A DNA stretch of 64,000 bases from Haematococcus lacustris (GCA_030144725.1 JASKMD010000027.1:2342412-2406411), one strand, 5' to 3'. Numbered from the stretch's first letter, positions 22,572 through 32,860 are shown. Made by a program: numbers and translations. The notes: generated by a model not told the origin, from the letters alone.

Positions 22572-22862
22572 CGCTTGCTCCCTAATCCTCCATGCTCCTC
22601 CATGCTTCATCCTCGTTGGCTCTTACCTTGGTCTTACCTTTGTAGTGGGACGGGCTTCAATGGAGAGGGTACGGGGTGATGAAAGCGGGGTGATGAAAGC
22701 GGGGGAGAGGGGGATGGGGGGAGGAAGGGGAGTGAAAGGGGAAGGGGAGTGAAAGGGGAGGAGGCAGCAGGAGTGGGGGTGGGGGTGGGGGCGGGGGACA
22801 GGGAAGTGCGATGAATGATTTGGAGGGGGTGGTTGTATAGGGAGGGGAGTTGCCCATCAGAC

Positions 22863-22931
22863 CTGCAGGCAAGTGAGGTATGGAGATCAGGCTGGGCACC
22901 GGGTGTTAGCCACACACTTTTAGCCACTCAC
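22863..22931 (-). repeat. Intron-like cassette
   Basis: Minus strand: GTGAGTGGCTAAAAG to CACTTGCCTGCAG, followed by GTCTGATGGGC; 69 bp. Confidence 0.6.
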
Positions 22932-23162
22932 TCATTACCTGTAGCCACCAATAACCACCCACCAGTAGGAAGGAGGAAGGAGCAAAGAGGAAGACAAAAG
23001 GGAGATGAGGGGGACGAGGGGGTGTGTTTGGAAGTGGTGGTGGGTTGCGCCATGGTAGGTTGGTGAAGGGTGGGTGGGCTTGCTCTTGGCTACTGGGTAG
23101 GGTCGGGGGCTTCGATGTCAAGGGTGGGGTAGGAGGGTGGGTGTTGTGTGTGCCCGTCAGAC

Positions 23163-23239
23163 CTGTAGCAAACACGGGGCATGCTAGCGGTTAGGCATAG
23201 TAATGAGGGACACTGACAGGCTGGGTGCTAGCCACTCAC
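23163..23239 (-). repeat. Intron-like cassette
   Basis: Minus strand: GTGAGTGGCTAGCACCC, CCTAACCGCTAGC, then CGTGTTTGCTACAG followed by GTCTGACGGGCAC; 77 bp. Very similar along its length to 24628-24702 on the other strand. Confidence 0.65.
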
Positions 23240-23330
23240 CGCTAACGTTGTGCTGCTCCGTGTTGCACAATATTGTCTTCTTTTTTGCCCGGTCTTACCT
23301 TGCAGAGGGAGTGGGGCTAAAATGAAAATC

Positions 23331-24142
23331 ATCATGTAAACTGTAGGCTGCGACTGCGTGGCGCTGCATGCGAGACAGGCCGCGAGTTACTTTGTAATGC
23401 GTGGCTGCGGAAATGTCGGCGAGTTGAGAAATGGCTGCAGCAGGTGAGATCCAAGGCCTTGCACACTTCCATTGCACACTGCGCTTATTGGACGCTTTGC
23501 GAATGCGCACACACAACACTTGCTCACTACCCTTGAAAACGGCATCGCAAGAGAGACATATGAAATAGTAAACTCTTTGCACTGAACACGACGTAGTGCA
23601 ACAGCGAAGCAACTCATCAACTCGACAGCTAAACCGCAGCCGTACTTAGCGGCAGCTAGAAATTGAGCCTTGAGGATAAGCCTAAAAAGTCAGTCTCGCA
23701 GCCTTGCAGCCGCGTCTTGCGGCCCCCATCTAGGTAGCCACACGGCCACGAAGCCAACACTCATCTTGCAGGCAACATCGCAGCAGCAGTTGAAGCATCG
23801 CGACGCAGCTAGCAACTCGCTTAACAGGTGTCCTCGCAGCCAACTCAGCAGCCAGCTCCGCAGCCAGTACCTCGCAGCCAACTCACAGCCAACTTCGCAG
23901 CCTGTACCTCGCAGCCAGTACCTCGCAACGAGTCTCGCATGGAGTCCAGCCACGCAACTTCGCAGCCAACTCCGCAACTACACGGGACAGTACCTCGCAA
24001 CGAGTCTCTTATGGAGTCCAGCCACGCAGCGCCAGCCACGCAACGCTACGCAGCGAGGTAACTTCGTGGTCTACTTGCAAGTCCTTGCAAAGGTAAGAGC
24101 ATGTTAGCATGAAGCAACATGGAGGAGCACGGAGCATAAGAG
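23331..24142. repeat. Region with CTCGCAGCCA-type short repeats
   Basis: Positions 23800-24060 carry many copies of CTCGCAGCCA, CTCGCAACGAGTC and AGTCCAGCCACGC. The rest is unremarkable. No credible gene is seen. Confidence 0.5.
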
Positions 24143-24219
24143 GTGAGTAGCCAGCCCCACGCCTTTCGGTGGCTCTTATTACCAAGCCTCATTGTGAGCA
24201 TACCCCATGTTTGCTGCAG
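24143..24219 (+). repeat. Intron-like cassette
   Basis: GTGAGTAGCCAGCC to ATGTTTGCTGCAG followed by GTCTTAAGG. It shares GGCTCTT and ACCAAGCCTCAT with the copy at 4103-4175 on the other strand. Confidence 0.65.
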
Positions 24220-24627
24220 GTCTTAAGGATACACTTGGGACCTCCCTCCCTCTCCTCCAGATCACCACGATCGCCTTCCCTCCCTCCCTTCCTCCCTCCC
24301 TCTACAGGTCCCCTTACCCCCCTACCTGTACTGCGGGCCTACCTTGTCTCCCTCCCTACCCCTTCCCTACCCACCCTACCCCACCCTCACCTCCACCCTT
24401 CCCCTTCCCCCTCACCCCCTCCCTACCCCTTCCCCCTCACCTCCATCCTGACATCACAGCCCCCTCCCTTACCTTGGTCCGACGCCTATGCTCCCGCCCG
24501 TGCCTCCTTCCCCCTTCCCTACCCACCCTACCCCACCCTCTTTCCACCAACACCACCACAAGTAAGTCCACGGTGACAGCTCACAAGGAACTAGCATTGC
24601 GTACAATGGAGCACCAAGGCGTGAGCG

Positions 24628-24702
24628 GTGAGTGGCCAGTACCCCGCCTTTCAGTGTCCAACAACCCATACTAACTGCTAGCACGCCCCGTGTGTGCTGC
24701 AG
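24628..24702 (+). repeat. Intron-like cassette
   Basis: GTGAGTGGCCAGTACCCC, CTAACTGCTAGC, then GTGTGTGCTGCAG followed by GTTTGACAGTTAC; 75 bp. Confidence 0.65.
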
Positions 24703-24784
24703 GTTTGACAGTTACACCAAGTCACCTTCCCCCTTACCCCAACATCCCTGACCCCGCCCTTACCCCGACATCCCACCCCCCGCC

Positions 24785-25015
24785 CCCCTCCCTCCCTCCC
24801 CTCCTCCCTCCCCTCCTCCCTCCCTTCCTCCCCTCCTCCCTCCCTCCCTCCCTCCCTCCCTCCCTCCCTCCCTCCCTCCCTCCCTCCCTCCCTCCCTCCC
24901 TCCCTCCCTCCCTCCCTCCCTCCCTCCCTCCCTCCCTCCCTCCCTCCCTCCCTCCCTCCCTCCCTCCCTCCCTCCCTCCCTCCCTGCCTCCCTGCCTCCC
25001 TGCCTCCCTCCCACC
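24785..25015. repeat. (CCCT)n tetranucleotide array
   Basis: About 55 units of CCCT, interrupted only at the edges, inside the exon-like tract between two cassettes. Confidence 0.95.
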
Positions 25016-25080
25016 CTCCCACATCCTTCATCCTTCACCCTTCATCCTTCCTGCCAGTGAGTGGCTGATGGTGGCTACAG

Positions 25081-25144
25081 GTAAGGAGTGAGTGGCTAGC
25101 CCCCCTGTCATTGTTTGTGCTAGTACGCCCCGTGTTTGCTACAG
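25081..25144 (+). repeat. Intron-like cassette
   Basis: GTAAGGAGTGAGTGGCTAGC to CGTGTTTGCTACAG followed by GTCTGACGGTG; two possible donors seven bases apart. Confidence 0.6.
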
Positions 25145-25334
25145 GTCTGACGGTGTCACCTAGTACCCTCCCTCCCAGCAGCCAAGAGCAAGCCCCCCAC
25201 TCTTCACCAACCTACCATGGCGCTACCCACCACCTCTCCCAAACACACCCCCTCGTCCCCCTCATCACCCTCTTCTCTCTGCCCTTTCGCTCCCTTCCTC
25301 CTTCCTGCTAGTGATAGGCTACAAGTCGCTACAG

Positions 25335-25420
25335 GTAAGGAGTGAGTGGTTACCAGTAAGTGGCTAACACCTGTTTCCTAGCCTGATCTACTACGTCACG
25401 TGCACGCCCCTTGGCTGCAG
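25335..25420 (+). repeat. Intron-like cassette
   Basis: GTAAGGAGTGAGTGG, CTAACACC, then CCCTTGGCTGCAG followed by GTCTGATGGGCACC; 86 bp. Confidence 0.6.
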
Positions 25421-25798
25421 GTCTGATGGGCACCGCCGCTCCCCTTTCCTTTCCCCCTACACAACCACCCCTACCCAACTCATCCTCCCCCGCTCCCTCC
25501 CCCGCCCCCACCCCTCCCCAACTCATCCTCCCCCGCTCCCTCCCCTGCCCCCACCCCCGCCCATGCCCTCACCCTATACAGATCCCTTCCCCCTCCCTCG
25601 AACCTTCCCTTGAGCCTTCCCCATGGACCTCCCCTTCCCTTTCCTCCCCTTCCTCCTCTACCTCCCCTCCCCCGCTACTCCATCATCCCGTCCTTCTCTG
25701 GGTCCTTTTACCCCCTCCAGCAACAGCAGCAGTCATCTTCCCCCTCCGCCTCCTCACCCTCACCATCTACACGCATATACACCCCATTCCAGCAAAAG

Positions 25799-25864
25799 GT
25801 GAGTGTAGTTATGTGGCACCCTGTACCTACACTAACCGCTAGCATGCCCCTTGTCCCGCTGCAG
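25799..25864 (+). repeat. Intron-like cassette
   Basis: GTGAGTGTAGTTATG, CTAACCGCTAGC, then TTGTCCCGCTGCAG followed by GGTTGATCGTCAC; 66 bp. Confidence 0.6.
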
Positions 25865-26267
25865 GGTTGATCGTCACACCCTTCCCCTTTTCCTCCCATT
25901 TCCCACGCCCACCACCATCGCCAAGCTGGTCGTCCCTCCACATCCACCTCTCCCCACCCCCACTTTCCCCCTCCCTGTTACCTCTCCCTTGACATCCCAG
26001 CAGCCAAGTGATAGCCCACCCCATCCACCCTCTTGCCATTACCACCACCACCACCACCCCCTCCCTTCCCCCTCTCCCTCTCTCCCATGCTTGCCAAGCC
26101 TACCCTTCCCCTCTCCCACCCTTTGATTGACGTGGCATCGCAGCCCCCACCTCACCCCACCTTCCCTTCCCTACACACTACTACACACCCCATCACAGCC
26201 CCAACCCACTGGCGCATGGGATATGTTGCCAGGGGTGAGCAGGTAGGAGGCCAGGAGGACCACAAAG

Positions 26268-26341
26268 GTAAGGCCACGGTGATAGCTAACACAGTGCCCA
26301 GCCTGGACACCCTACATCACGTGCACGCCCCTTGATTGCAG
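26268..26341 (+). repeat. Intron-like cassette
   Basis: GTAAGGCCACGGTGATAGC, CTAACAC, then CCTTGATTGCAG followed by GTCTGATGGGCACC; 74 bp. Confidence 0.6.
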
Positions 26342-26764
26342 GTCTGATGGGCACCTCCCCTCCACTTTCCTTTCCCCTACACAACCACCCCCTCCCAATT
26401 CATCCTCCCCCGCCCCCGCTCCCTCCCCCGCCCCCACCCCCGCCTTCACTCCTCCACTCCCACCCCCTTCCCTCCACCTCCTTTCCCACCTCCACTCCCA
26501 CCCAACCCAACCCATGCCCCCAACCCAACCCAGCCCCGCCCAGCCCAACTCGGTTGAGCCTCCCGCCTCCCGCCTCCCTGCCTATCGCCTCCCCGCCTCC
26601 CGCCTCCCTGCCTCCCGCCTCCCGCCTCCCTGCGTATCGCCTCCCCGCCTCCCGCCTCCCTGCCTCCCGCCTCCCGCCTTCCACATCTACCCACCCTCCC
26701 CGCTTTCACTCCTCCACTCCCACCCCCTTTCCAGCAGCAGTCATCAAGCAGCAAAAGGTAGGTA

Positions 26765-27175
26765 GGTGCGATAGTGCCCCTACTATCTGCTGCTGCAGCC
26801 CCCCTGCCCCCCTGCTGCTGTTGCTGCTGCTGCAGCCCCCCTCCCCCCCTGCTGCTGCTGCTGCTGCCCCCCTACTGCTGCGGCTGCCCCCCTACTGCTG
26901 CTGCTGCCCCACTGCCCCCCTACTGCTGCTGCTGCTGCTGCCCCCCTACTGCTGCGGCTGCCCCCCTACTGCTGCTGCTGCCCCACTGCCCCCCTGCTGC
27001 TGCTGCCCCCCTACTGCTGCTGCTGCTGCTGCTGCCCCCCTACTGCTGCTGCTGCCCCCCTACTGCTGCTGCTGCTGCTGAACCCTGGTTGCGCCTACTA
27101 TCTGCTGTTGCAGCCCCCCTGCCCCCATGCTGCTGCTGCTCCCCTGCCCCCCTGCCCCCCTGCTGCTGCTGCGTG
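26765..27175. repeat. CTG/CCC-rich imperfect triplet region
   Basis: Mixed runs of CTGCTG and CCCCCC repeat as blocks such as CCCCCCTACTGCTGC. A last cassette-like donor (AAGGTAGGTAGG at 26750-26765) precedes it. Confidence 0.8.
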
Positions 27176-27179
27176 TCAC

Positions 27180-28510
27180 AGCCAGCCAGTACTGGTCACA
27201 GCCAGCCAGCCAGTACTGGTCAGCCAGCCAGTACTGGTCAGCCAGCCTGTACTGGTCACAGCCAGCCAGCCAGTACTGGTCACCCAGCCAGTACTGGTCA
27301 CAGCCAGCCAGTACTGGTCACAGCCAGCCAGTACTGGTCACAGCCAGCCAGCCAGTACTGGTCAGCCAGCCAGTACTGGTCGATCCAGCCAGTACTGGTC
27401 ACAGCCAGCCAGCCAGTACTGGTCAGCCAGCCAGTACTGGTCAGCCAGCCAGTACTGGTCACAGCCAGCCAGCCAGTACTGGTCAGCCAGCCAGTACTGG
27501 TCACAGCCAGCCAGCCAGTACTGGTCACCCAGCCAGTACTGGTCACAGCCAGCCAGCCAGTACTGGTCAGCCAGCCAGTACTGGTCACAGCCAGCCAGCC
27601 AGTACTGGTCAGCCAGCCAGTACTGGTCACAGCCAGCCAGCCAGTACTGGTCACAGCCAGCCAGTACTGGTCACAGCCAGCCAGCCAGTACTGGTCAGCC
27701 AGCCAGTACTAATCACAGCCAGCCAGCCAGTACTGGTCACAGCCAGCCAGTACTGGTCACAGCCAGCCAGCCAGTACTGGTCAGCCAGCCAGTACTGGTC
27801 ACAGCCAGCCAGTACTGGTCACAGCCAGCCAGTACTGGTCACAGCCAGCCAGCCAGTACTGGTCACAGCCAGCCAGTACTGGTCACAGCCAGCCAGCCAG
27901 TACTGGTCAGCCAGCCAGTACTGGTCACAGCCAGCCAGCCAGTACTGGTCACAGCCAGCCAGTACTGGTCACAGCCAGCCAGCCAGTACTGGTCACAGCC
28001 AGCCAGTACTGGTCACAGCCAGCCAGCCAGTACTGGTCAGCCAGCCAGTACTGGTCACAGCCAGCCAGTACTGGTCACAGCCAGCCAGTACTGGTCACAG
28101 CCAGCCAGCCAGTACTGGTCACAGCCAGCCAGTACTGGTCACAGCCAGCCAGTACTGGTCACAGCCAGCCAGTACTGGTCACAGCCAGCCAGTACTGGTC
28201 ACAGCCAGCCAGTACTGGTCACAGCCAGCCAGCCAGTACTGGTCACAGCCAGCCAGTACTGGTCACAGCCAGCCAGTACTGGTCAGCCAGCCAGTACTGG
28301 TCAGCCAGCCAGTACTGGTCACAGCCAGCCAGTACTGGTCACAGCCAGCCAGTACTGGTCACAGCCAGCCAGCCAGTACTAGTCAGCCAGCCAGCACTGG
28401 TCACAGCCAGCCAGCCAGTACTGGTCACAGCCAGCCAGCCAGTACTGGTCACAGCCAGCCAGCCAATACTGGTCACAGCCAGCCAGTACTGGTCACAGCC
28501 AGCCAGCCAG
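27180..28510. repeat. Large CCAGTACTGG palindrome array
   Basis: About 60 copies of the perfect 10-bp palindrome CCAGTACTGG are spaced by TCACAGCCAG, TCACAGCCAGCCAG or TCAGCCAG, giving 20-, 24- and 18-bp steps. Near-identical frames make long but meaningless translations. After it, at 28522, a TTTGCAG acceptor leads into a short open stretch (CRGWSLDDYLHYNEVALHYK in one frame) that could be a terminal exon; this is weak. Confidence 0.92.
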
Positions 28511-28596
28511 ACTCTGTGTCACTTTGCAGGGGCTGGAGCTTGGACGACTACCTTCATTACAATGAGGTCGCCTTGCATTACAAGGGAATGAGATAG

Positions 28597-29148
28597 AGGA
28601 CGGATGGAGTGTCTTGGTTGATGCTACATAGCATGCGAAGCAGTGTACTATGTAATGTTAGTGACAGTGATAACAAACACACGTACATAGTAATCCCAAT
28701 GACATTGCTTAGTGAGTGATAGCACATGCAATGTGTTGTAGCGTGTTGCCCTCTTGTTGTAGTCGGTGCCTATACAGTACCTAACCAAGGCTCCCAGCCC
28801 TGACCTCAGTCCTCAGCCCTAACCCTTCAGCTATCATCCAATTGTCTGTAAGCATACTCGCTTCATCCACAGATGTTAACCCATTACAAGCGCACATGAT
28901 AGCGCACATCGACTAGACATCGCACGTCAGAAAGACTTGGCATTATGGAGAGTTGTTAACCCATCACAAGCGCACATTGTAGCGCACATCGACTGGACAT
29001 CGCACATCGCACATCGACGTAGACAGCCGTTGGGGAGCTTCCAGCGAAGCGCTAAGACCAGCGATGCAAGTAGTACTATTGGGAAGGCTTGAATGTGATA
29101 CGCGGAAACTTTGATATCTCCATGCCCTAACTCTGCCAAAGATTACAA
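28597..29148. other. Intergenic stretch, no gene recognised
   Basis: Contains two similar pieces with AACCCATTACAAGCGCACAT and its variant (28878 and 28960), and CGCACATCGAC repeats. Nothing else is seen. Confidence 0.4.
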
Positions 29149-29243
29149 CCAGTACTGGAGGGCAACCAGTACTGGATGCCAACCAGTACTGGTTGAGGTC
29201 CAGTACTGGTTAGCAACCAGTACTGGACCTCAACCAGTACTGG
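29149..29243. repeat. Exactly phased CCAGTACTGG mini-array
   Basis: Six copies of CCAGTACTGG start at 29149, 29166, 29183, 29200, 29217 and 29234, exactly 17 bp apart. The 7-base spacers differ but the middle ones form inverted pairs, so the block can fold on itself. It resembles the subterminal array of a CACTC element. Confidence 0.9.
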
Positions 29244-29664
29244 TTGCCCTCACAGAAGTGCATGATAGTCAAACGATCAAATCTCGCCAGCCACTTGGAG
29301 TTGATTTTTTTTTTCAAGTGCGTTGGCTTGCCAATGGGAAACTGAAGACTTCCATCAAAAAAAAAAGTACCCTTAGGTGGCACTTATAGTGCGATCTTTT
29401 CTACGAGTGCATAACACATTGGCTGTAAGACACTACACATGAATCATAGTAAAGGGTTACGAGTTATCTGCTTGACAACAGACCGTGACATGTAACATGT
29501 AGCATGAGCCCAAACGACATTGTCCACCGCCATTGTAGTTTCAAGTGTCGTCATGCCACACATACCATCGACCCCATGGGGCATGGCACATAGCAACGTT
29601 GCACCCAATCAGTGTTGTTCCATGGTCACCCTGCCTGACATAACTGTCGCTAGACCTCATCATG
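29244..29664. other. Intergenic, no gene recognised
   Basis: Holds a T run and an A run (29305 and 29358). It includes the 3' flank of the gene at 29665. Confidence 0.3.
29400..29409. mobile_element. Candidate right end of a CACTC element (F)
   Basis: On the minus strand a CACTCGTAGAAAAGATCGC terminus would start at 29409, about 165 bp outside the phased mini-array, the same geometry as in A, C and D. No left end was found and no duplication could be tested, so this is tentative. Confidence 0.3.
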
Positions 29665-30810
29665 TCACTCTGAGTGATAGCTCACAGTGCCACTGGGTGC
29701 CAGGCTGCGCTTGAAGAGGGCCTCTGACCAGCAGTAGAGGGGCCTTGTGCACCCGTCGAACGTGACCCCAGCACACCCAGCCAACAGTGGAGGCAGGTGG
29801 CAAACAGCGGCCTCCATCAGATGTGGCCCTTGTGCTGTTAGCCCATCAACCTCCACAAACGCCTCCCCAAACTGGCCCACCAACGGCATGAGTGGTGCCA
29901 GGGAGGCACGGCTTCCACCCTCCTTGCATGTGAAGATTAGGACCAACAGCCCGATCTTAACCTTCTCGAAGCACCCTGTGGAGATAGCCTCCACCCCTCG
30001 AGCCACACTTGGCAAGTCCCGCGCTGGGAGGACGGCAACGAGGCGGGCTATCTGTAGCAGTGATATGGTGGTGGGCAGGTTGCCAACCTGTTGGATAGCC
30101 ATCTCCCGGAGGCAGAGTACCTTGAGGTTGCTAGGGCGATGACGTAGGGAGTGGGGCAAGGGGCCAAGGTGCGGGGCCCACAAGGACGTCAGCTTCAAAG
30201 CAATGTCCTCATATGCTTGCCAGTTGTCACCCAAGGAGACCTCCAGGACACCAGTGTAGATGTCAAGGTGCGTGATGCGCTGTGCGACGAGGCTGTGGCG
30301 CATGAGTGCCTCCAGCTGTGCTGGGCTGAAGGTGAATCCCCGGAAACGGAGGTGGTGGCACTTGGGGAAGTTGGCCTTCAGCCTCTCCCCCAACCAAGCC
30401 CCCACTGGCAAGGGCTCGTAGTGCCTCTTCCACCATGGCTCCGACTCCACTGCTTGATTGACGAACCTGATTGCCACTTCGCGCACGGCTTCGCATCGCC
30501 CCAGAAGCCCAAGCACCCAGTCCACTCTGCACCGATGAATCGCCGCTCTGAGTGAAGTCTGGATTTGGAGCCTCAGTGCCAGGGGCTTTTGGCGCCCGCG
30601 CAATAGCTGGAGATGGTAAGGAGATAGGTGGGTGGTGATTGTTTCGCTGGTGATGTTGATGCTGAAGGCGTCGCAATTCAGGTAGCACGCCTCCCAGCAC
30701 TTCTTGTTGAGGCGGCTGAACACGCGACCCGCTCCGGCACGGATGAAATGTACAGCGAGCGCAGGGATCAAGTTATCGGGAAGGCTCTGGCGCTGCGATG
30801 CTTGGGACAT
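29665..30810 (-). CDS. F-box-like / leucine-rich-repeat-like protein, subfamily I
   Basis: Single-exon frame of 381 residues. I chose the Met at 30810 because the F-box-like segment follows at once (SLPDNLIPALAVHF, then VFSRLNKKCWEACYLNCD); the frame is open further upstream to 31050 but that part looks like 5' flank. The rest is a leucine-rich, RNI-like series of 25-35-residue units (for example RCRVDWVLGLLGRCEAVREV, RITHLDIYTG, PSNLKVLCLREM). Such proteins usually act as substrate adaptors of SCF ubiquitin ligases; that role is inferred from fold only. It is paired head to head with 31070-32392, with a 259-bp gap. Subfamily I also includes 32861-33988 and the truncated 13874 copy. Confidence 0.65.
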   Translation of the reverse strand: MSQASQRQSLPDNLIPALAVHFIRAGAGRVFSRLNKKCWEACYLNCDAFSINITSETITTHLSPYHLQLLRGRQKPLALRLQIQTSLRAAIHRCRVDWVLGLLGRCEAVREVAIRFVNQAVESEPWWKRHYEPLPVGAWLGERLKANFPKCHHLRFRGFTFSPAQLEALMRHSLVAQRITHLDIYTGVLEVSLGDNWQAYEDIALKLTSLWAPHLGPLPHSLRHRPSNLKVLCLREMAIQQVGNLPTTISLLQIARLVAVLPARDLPSVARGVEAISTGCFEKVKIGLLVLIFTCKEGGSRASLAPLMPLVGQFGEAFVEVDGLTAQGPHLMEAAVCHLPPLLAGCAGVTFDGCTRPLYCWSEALFKRSLAPSGTVSYHSE

Positions 30811-31069
30811 GGTGTATGGTGCAGGTTGTACTTCGCGGAGGGAGCCTTGACGAGCGCTTGCACCATGCACTTGCACGCCCACCAAACATATAAAACAATA
30901 ATATGGCACATAACAGCACAGCATCACCCACGCAAGATATGCAGCCGGACCCACCAAAGCAATAGGGGCCAGATGACGAGATTGTACAGAGATTAGGCGA
31001 GTGATTGCATGAAACAGCCTTCGTGATGCTATCTTAACTACTCGCTTCACGTGTCTTCACCCGACAGCT
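30811..31069. promoter_or_regulatory. Shared upstream region of two divergent F-box-like genes
   Basis: The 259 bp between the two start codons must contain both promoters. It includes a CATATAAAACAATAATATGG stretch with a TATAAAA-like box near 30890. No other motif is clear. Confidence 0.4.
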
Positions 31070-32392
31070 ATGTCTCACCACACCCAGCTCCTCGATTTGC
31101 CTAGTGCTGTCCTCGCGCTCATAGCACGATCCGTCACTTCAGCCCCCGGCGCGCGAGCATTCAGCCTAGCCTGTAAAACCACTCTACTCGCGAGTCTAGA
31201 AACCTGCCCCACGCTAGTCCTGCACCTGGACAGCACGAAAGTCAGCCGTTTCCTGACGCCAGCTGCCCGCGCGGTGTTGCGAGCAAGGGAGCAGCCGTTG
31301 CAGCTGCAGCTGCTATGGAACGAGCCTGGGCCAAGCCACAACATACCTGACATGCTGCGGTTTGTGATCGGGCTGCTGAGGGGATGCACGGCCGTGCATG
31401 AGGTGGTGCTGGACGGCCGTGGTTTTGGAAATGGAGAGCTGGGTGCCTGGCTAGGAGCCACCTTGGCTGACAGCTTCCCCAACATGGACTCCCTCACCCT
31501 GGCTTTCGGCATGAGCTATGAAGCGTTAGCCCGCCTCCTATCCGACACAGCTTTGAAGGCACAGCTACGCCATGTAGACATCAGCCAGGCATTCCTCCAC
31601 AGCCCTGGGAAGGCAGCGTTCTACAGGGAAGCTGTCAGCCTCCACTCGCTGCAGATGGAGCACATGGACAGCCCTGGGGAGTCTTTGCATCATCTGCCAT
31701 GCCAGTGGCGCACGCTGCGTGTGGGCAAGGCAGACATCGACGATTTGAGCAAGCTGCCCCTACATGCTGTGAGGGACGTGGTACACATTGGCAGGCTGCA
31801 TGTGGTTGCCAGGGCTGACAACCTGGCTGATTTCACAGCTGGTGCCTCATGCTTTGCAGCGGGTGTGGCTGTCAGGCCCAAGGTAGATATTCTGCGTGTC
31901 GACATTGTTGACACGTCTGATGAGGAGCTGGCTGTCCTGGCTGCATTGCAACCCTTGGCAGGGTGCATCCGCGTGGTGGATGTTGTGTGTGGTGATTGGA
32001 ATGATGAAGATGACATTCAGGAGTTTGATGTTGATGTCATGGAGGCCTTGCTCCCTGTGTGCCAGGGCTGCAGTGAGTTGCGCATCAGGAGGGCTTCACT
32101 ACAGCCCAGCCTTGGGATGTGGCGGGCCATTGTCGATGACGCACCCTCCATTGCAAAGGTGCACATCCACCAGTGCTACGACCTTTATGAGGATGTGCTA
32201 TTGTCCATGGAGGAGTATGTGGAGGAGCATGGTGGTAGGGACATCGACATACAAGTCGATTACTTCCTGACGTCCCCAATGGGGACCCAGGAGGATCTGG
32301 GTGAATGTGATCTGTCTGATTACCAGTTTGGGCCACTGCGTGTGAGCATGGAGGAGATGGACTGGTATAACAGCGTTTTTGATCGACCGTAA
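31070..32392 (+). CDS. F-box-like / leucine-rich-repeat-like protein, subfamily II
   Basis: Single-exon frame of 440 residues ending at a TAA. The amino end has an F-box-like segment (LLDLPSAVLALIARSV, then FSLACKTTLLASLETC). It is followed by leucine-rich units (GAWLGATLADSFPNMDSLTL, QLRHVDISQAFL, CSWRTLHVD-like PCQWRTLRVG) and an acidic carboxy end (YVEEHGGRDIDIQV). It aligns by blocks with 34387-35649 and 35787-37040: PAARAVLRARE, a short linker, and then SLRSLHV or SLHSLQM. Probable role is ubiquitin-ligase adaptor, by analogy only. Its start is 259 bp from a divergent subfamily I gene. Confidence 0.65.
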   Translation: MSHHTQLLDLPSAVLALIARSVTSAPGARAFSLACKTTLLASLETCPTLVLHLDSTKVSRFLTPAARAVLRAREQPLQLQLLWNEPGPSHNIPDMLRFVIGLLRGCTAVHEVVLDGRGFGNGELGAWLGATLADSFPNMDSLTLAFGMSYEALARLLSDTALKAQLRHVDISQAFLHSPGKAAFYREAVSLHSLQMEHMDSPGESLHHLPCQWRTLRVGKADIDDLSKLPLHAVRDVVHIGRLHVVARADNLADFTAGASCFAAGVAVRPKVDILRVDIVDTSDEELAVLAALQPLAGCIRVVDVVCGDWNDEDDIQEFDVDVMEALLPVCQGCSELRIRRASLQPSLGMWRAIVDDAPSIAKVHIHQCYDLYEDVLLSMEEYVEEHGGRDIDIQVDYFLTSPMGTQEDLGECDLSDYQFGPLRVSMEEMDWYNSVFDRP

Positions 32393-32575
32393 GATCACTT
32401 GGGCTTCGTCTAACTGTAAGCACTATCACCATGATGAACATATGCTCATATCAGATATTGGAACGGGCAGAGTCATCGCCATCATGGCTACACTGATGTT
32501 AGGGTCTCCATCCATCCTGACGACACCGTGATCGCGAGAAATGTGGATAAGCACAAAGATTACATTTTCAATCTT
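32393..32575. other. Spacer between F-box-like genes
   Basis: No feature recognised. No CACTC terminus is found here, although a similar array follows. Confidence 0.3.
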
Positions 32576-32785
32576 GACTATTCGTTATCTGTACAGATAG
32601 TGCAAGTAGCATCTGTACAGATAGGGTCACTTAGCCATCTGTACAGATAATGCGAAATGCATCTGTACAGATAGCAATTACTTGGTATCTGTACAGATAG
32701 CTCTCGCACTATCTGTACAGATGGCAGGTTGTCCCGATCTGTACAGATGATACTTACACTATCTGTACAGATAACGAATAGTCTG
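32576..32785. mobile_element. Mini-element made of eight phased ATCTGTACAGAT palindromes
   Basis: The block is bounded by inverted repeats (GACTATTCGTTATCTGTAC at the left; its inverse at the right). Inside are eight perfect 12-bp palindromes starting at 32587, 32611, 32637, 32661, 32687, 32711, 32737 and 32761, so steps alternate 24 and 26 bp. Spacers are all different. AATCTT flanks both sides and might be a target duplication, offset by TG on the right. It ends 75 bp before the start of the next gene. Confidence 0.75.
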
Positions 32786-32860
32786 AATCTTTACTGGGCG
32801 TGCAAGCGATCATGGTGCAAGCTGTTCGACCAGCCAGCAGTACAAGCACATCGTTCGACG

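Larger units (their letters stand above)
21840..23330 (-). repeat. Cluster of tandem intron-like cassettes in purine-rich DNA
   Basis: Four cassettes lie on the minus strand (listed separately), separated by 300-550 bp of G/A-rich sequence. Read on the minus strand the spacers are C/T-rich and open in places with Pro/Ser/Leu runs. The spacer at 22940-23160 corresponds to 25150-25335 of the plus-strand cluster (shared SSQEQA- and PPHLP-type translations), so the two clusters are inverted relatives. Confidence 0.6.
24220..26760 (+). repeat. Tandem cluster of exon-like pyrimidine tracts and intron-like cassettes
   Basis: Each unit of about 250-500 bp has a C/T-rich tract starting with GTCTGAYGG-type sequence (translating as GLTVTP, GLMGT or similar) and then an intron-like cassette. 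If spliced, the product would be a low-complexity Pro/Ser-rich protein with no recognisable domain; a non-coding spliced RNA is equally possible. The variation is mostly length change in the pyrimidine tracts. Confidence 0.5.

Noticed and set aside
24143..28596. A single multi-exon Pro-rich protein gene across the cassette cluster
   Set aside because: The exon-like tracts are unstable simple repeats without conserved codon frame; a spliced RNA is possible but a protein cannot be supported.
32393..32590. A left CACTC end of element B just before the 32587 array
   Set aside because: The nearest candidates (CACTGATGTTAGGG, CACTATCACC) do not match the B terminus, and the array block has its own inverted ends.
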